Shown here piece after piece: positions 31,955-34,032 of a DNA stretch of 34,032 bases. Source of the stretch: JBFFXF01 sp041569895 (GTDB lineage: Bacteria; Planctomycetota; UBA8108; JACQVS01); NCBI GenBank assembly GCA_041569895.1, contig JBFFXF010000046.1, positions 1 through 34,032 of the forward strand, in the 5' to 3' direction. Position 1 is the first letter of the stretch. Every line of letters starts with the position of its first letter. A program made the position numbers and the translations under genes. A model generated the notes under the pieces. The model was not told where the DNA came from and did no database searches. It was given only the letters and a program-made list of their open reading frames with translations.

Positions 31955-31986
31955 CGGTCCTTTCCTCATTCGGAGTCCGGCCGAGC

Positions 31987-33285
31987 TCACAGCGTCCACG
32001 GTTCCCGATACGACCGCCCGAGCAGCGCGCTCGCGCCCGGGTCGCCGATGATCTCCTCGGTGTCCGGGTTCCAGCGGATCTTGCGGCCGGTGAGCATGGC
32101 GACCTCGCCGAGCAACCCGACGCTGATCGAGCGGTGCCCGACCTCCGCCGGCGCGATGGTGTCCTTGCGGGACCGGACGCAGTCGAGGAAGTTCTGCTTG
32201 TGATCGGTGCTCTTGTAGACCTGGATCTCGTCCGGCCCGATCACTTCCTGGAGGATGCTCGCCGGCTCGGCGTGGAGCCCGCCGCGGTTGACGTGGATCC
32301 AGCCGTGCTCGCCGAACCACTTGGCGCCCTGCGTCACCTGCCGGTTGTCGGCGACCACCATCTCGAGCCCGTTGGCGTATCGACACGTGAGGCGATAGCT
32401 GTAGGGCACGTTGTAAAGGCCGTCGTCGGGGTAGAGGCCGCGGCCCTCGACCTCGACCGGACCGGTGCGCTCGAGGTCGAGGCCCCAGTGGGCGATGTCG
32501 ATATGGTGCCCGGCCCAGTCGGTGAGCTGCCCGCCGGAGTAGTCCATGATCCAGCGCCAGTGCCAGTGGACGCTGCCGCTGCCGAAGTCGGTGAACGGCC
32601 GCCACGGGGCCGGTCCGAGCCACCAGTCCCAGTCGAGGTTGTCGGGCGGCGTCCTCGGCGGCTTGCGGTCGTGCCTGCCGCCGTAGGGGAGTCCAACCTC
32701 GACGTGGCGCACCTTGCCGATCCGTCCGTTGCGCACCAGCTCGACGGCGCGGCGGAACTTCCCGTCCGAGCGTTGCTGGCTGCCCGTCTGCCAGATTCGC
32801 CCGTAACGGTGCACCGCGTCGCACATGGCGCGCCCCTCGCGAATCGACCGGGCGAACGGCTTCTGGCCGTGGATGTCGAGTCCGGCCTCGGCGGCGGCGA
32901 TCGACGGCAGCGCGTGCCAGTGATCGGGCAGCGCAGTCATCACGGCGTCGAGGTCGCCGCGACCGATGAGCTCGCGGTAATCGAGATAGGCGGCGCAGTC
33001 CTCGTTGCCGTAGCGCCCGTTGACCATCTGCCGCGCGCGCTCACGGTGGTTGCGGTCGACGTCGCAGACCGCGACGAACTGGACGTCGCTCTTGCCGAGG
33101 AAGCCGTTGATGTCGCCCTGGCCCATCGAGCCCGTGCCGATGGCGCCCATGACGATGCGCTCGCTCGGCGCGAGGCCGCCCAGGCCGAGGGCGGTTCGCG
33201 GGACGATGCACGGAGCGCCGATCGCGGCGCCGGCAATCGCCGCCCGCCGGAGAAACGTACGTCGACTCAGGTTCCGCTGCGTCAC
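31987..33285 (-). CDS. Tat-exported GFO/IDH/MocA family oxidoreductase
   Basis: 432 residues. The twin-arginine signal is SRRTFLRRAAIAGAAIGAP at the N-terminus. The NAD(P)-binding Rossmann motif is IGTGSMGQGDIN, followed by VCDVD, then ALPDHWHALPSIAAAEAG and GQKPFARS, where the family's catalytic lysine is kept (the usual Glu before it is Gln). The C-terminal beta-sheet domain has DWAGHHIDIAHWGLD, whose histidines are typical of the exported planctomycete members. These enzymes oxidise or reduce sugars and inositols, bringing their cofactor folded through Tat. It forms a two-gene operon with the ThuA protein, a pairing seen repeatedly in planctomycetes. The substrate is not deducible. Confidence 0.92.
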   Translation of the reverse strand: MTQRNLSRRTFLRRAAIAGAAIGAPCIVPRTALGLGGLAPSERIVMGAIGTGSMGQGDINGFLGKSDVQFVAVCDVDRNHRERARQMVNGRYGNEDCAAYLDYRELIGRGDLDAVMTALPDHWHALPSIAAAEAGLDIHGQKPFARSIREGRAMCDAVHRYGRIWQTGSQQRSDGKFRRAVELVRNGRIGKVRHVEVGLPYGGRHDRKPPRTPPDNLDWDWWLGPAPWRPFTDFGSGSVHWHWRWIMDYSGGQLTDWAGHHIDIAHWGLDLERTGPVEVEGRGLYPDDGLYNVPYSYRLTCRYANGLEMVVADNRQVTQGAKWFGEHGWIHVNRGGLHAEPASILQEVIGPDEIQVYKSTDHKQNFLDCVRSRKDTIAPAEVGHRSISVGLLGEVAMLTGRKIRWNPDTEEIIGDPGASALLGRSYREPWTL

Positions 33286-33528
33286 GGCTGGCTCCTTTCA
33301 CCTTTCGATCGTCGGAAACGCGTCCCGGACGACTTGTCGGCGGGCTCCGGGAACCGTCCAATTGTGCCAGAACGGCCGTCGCGTTGCAAAAGCGGCGCCC
33401 ACGGCGGCTCCACGGTGGGTTTCCCTTTCCGTCCCGGGCCCCAGCGATTAGAGTGATGGGTTCTCACGGACGAGCACCGTGCGAATAGCGCGGGCTAAAT
33501 AGACGTGTATTCCAGGAAGGAGGCGATT

Positions 33529-33888
33529 ATGCGCCGAAACACCACACGGATCGTGACACTCGTGCTCGCCGCATGTCTCGCGGTGTGCTTCAGCGGAATC
33601 GGCTGCGAGAAGAAGGACGACACGCCGGAGCCGAAGGACAAGTCCGCCGGCGTCACCGCGCCCGGAGGAACGGCTGTCCTCGCGGCGCTCCTGGCGAAGG
33701 CCGACGCCAAGGACGGCGCCACCGACAAGGTGGTCACCAAGTGCGTCACCTGCGCGCTGGCGATGGACGGCAGCGCGGACCACAAGGTGAGCGTCGAGGG
33801 CTACGAGGTGCACCTCTGCTCGGCGGACTGCAAGAAGAGCTTCGAGGGCGACCCCACGAAGTCGCTCCAGACGTTGAAGCTGGAGTAG
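33529..33888 (+). CDS. Small lipoprotein with YHS/TRASH-like Cys motif
   Basis: 119 residues from ATG 33529, with an AGGAAGGAGG site 5 bases upstream. The N-terminus is a lipoprotein-type signal (IVTLVLAACLAVCFSGIGC, Cys at the end of SGIGC as probable lipidation site) followed by a Lys/Asp-rich linker. The second half has KCVTCALAM and, after about 20 residues, VHLCSADCKKSFEGDP. That CxxC ... CxxxC layout with an F-x-x-DP end is like YHS/TRASH domains, which bind metals such as copper, zinc or iron in many exported and metallochaperone proteins. Metal handling is therefore a reasonable guess. It is divergent from the GFO oxidoreductase, 243 bases away, and a strong hairpin follows. Confidence 0.75.
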   Translation: MRRNTTRIVTLVLAACLAVCFSGIGCEKKDDTPEPKDKSAGVTAPGGTAVLAALLAKADAKDGATDKVVTKCVTCALAMDGSADHKVSVEGYEVHLCSADCKKSFEGDPTKSLQTLKLE

Positions 33889-33912
33889 GCGAGCGTCGCT
33901 GCGTTCCGGTCT

Positions 33913-33957
33913 CCGTGCCCCGGCGCCTCTGGTCCGCGGAGGCGCGCGCCGGCACGG
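33913..33957 (+). terminator. GC-rich hairpin between convergent genes
   Basis: CCGTGCC ... GGCACGG outer arms and GCGCCTC ... GAGGCGC inner arms form a long stem with a small bulge. It starts 24 bases after the lipoprotein stop and ends 28 bases before the next minus-strand stop. There is no U-tract, so it may be a factor-assisted or bidirectional terminator. Confidence 0.5.
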
Positions 33958-33985
33958 GGACTGAATCGAGCAGCCCGGGCGGGGA

Positions 33986-34032
33986 TCAGAACCCCCGCAG
34001 TCGGATCGCCTCGACGACGCGCTCGACGGCGA
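33986..34032 (-). CDS. C-terminal tip of an unidentified gene
   Basis: Read on the minus strand the right edge codes for AVERVVEAIRLRGF and then TGA (33988-33986). Fifteen codons are too few to identify a family. The helix-like pattern and the convergent hairpin make a real gene end plausible. Confidence 0.35.
   Translation of the reverse strand, partial: AVERVVEAIRLRGF

Noticed and set aside
31987..33285. Gln instead of Glu before the catalytic Lys (QKP) in the oxidoreductase as a loss of function
   Set aside because: As I recall, QKP is a known variant in this family and the lysine is kept.
33385..33400. Possible sigma-54 box before the GFO/IDH/MocA gene
   Set aside because: Only 9 of 12 positions match and the -24 part is poor; expected by chance at this GC content.

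Overview
The window is GC-rich bacterial chromosome, most likely from the phylum Planctomycetota. The evidence is the style of its exported proteins: several carry dockerin-like EF-hand pairs of the form GD-N-DG-x-DISDA ending in an LF-x-GG turn. It also has a ThuA/HEAT/discoidin protein paired with a Tat-exported GFO/IDH/MocA oxidoreductase, and a C30 carotenoid gene set in the order known from planctomycetes. The phylum is inferred; there is no rRNA or marker gene here.

Left part (1-7.8 kb, minus strand): two tandem secreted proteins with the Hcp (type VI tube protein) fold, one ending in a dockerin pair; a membrane-anchored HEAT-repeat protein; a hemolysin III family membrane protein; and a large secreted fusion of a heparinase II/III-type lyase with a BNR_4 propeller. 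No other type VI secretion gene is present.

Middle (7.8-21.2 kb): a light-response island. On the minus strand run a lipoprotein, a CarH-type B12 photoreceptor repressor, a DUF1499 protein, folE and phrB. Divergently, on the plus strand, runs a tightly overlapping C30 carotenoid operon: crtN, aldehyde dehydrogenase, crtP, crtO-like acyltransferase, crtQ-like glycosyltransferase, and a membrane phosphodiesterase resembling GPI ethanolamine-phosphate transferases. The intergenic region between them holds two arrays of direct repeats with exact 11-bp spacing, one per direction, each overlapping a TTGACA -35-like box. That is the layout expected of CarH operators. The likely logic is that in the dark CarH-AdoCbl represses both arms, and light releases pigment synthesis and DNA repair together.

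Right part (21.1-34 kb): an ICMT-like methyltransferase, a DUF2007 protein overlapping a secreted transglutaminase-like protein, a secreted PEP/pyruvate-binding-domain protein with a dockerin pair behind a near-consensus sigma-54 promoter, a double-dockerin secreted protein, the ThuA/HEAT/discoidin and GFO oxidoreductase pair, and a small YHS/TRASH-like lipoprotein.

Two kinds of short repeat recur between genes. One is a set of degenerate hexanucleotide tracts that sit at or just after stop codons. The other is a 9-bp repeat unit (ACGCAGATT) present in two places 18 kb apart. No tRNA, rRNA, CRISPR array, transposase or integrase was seen.
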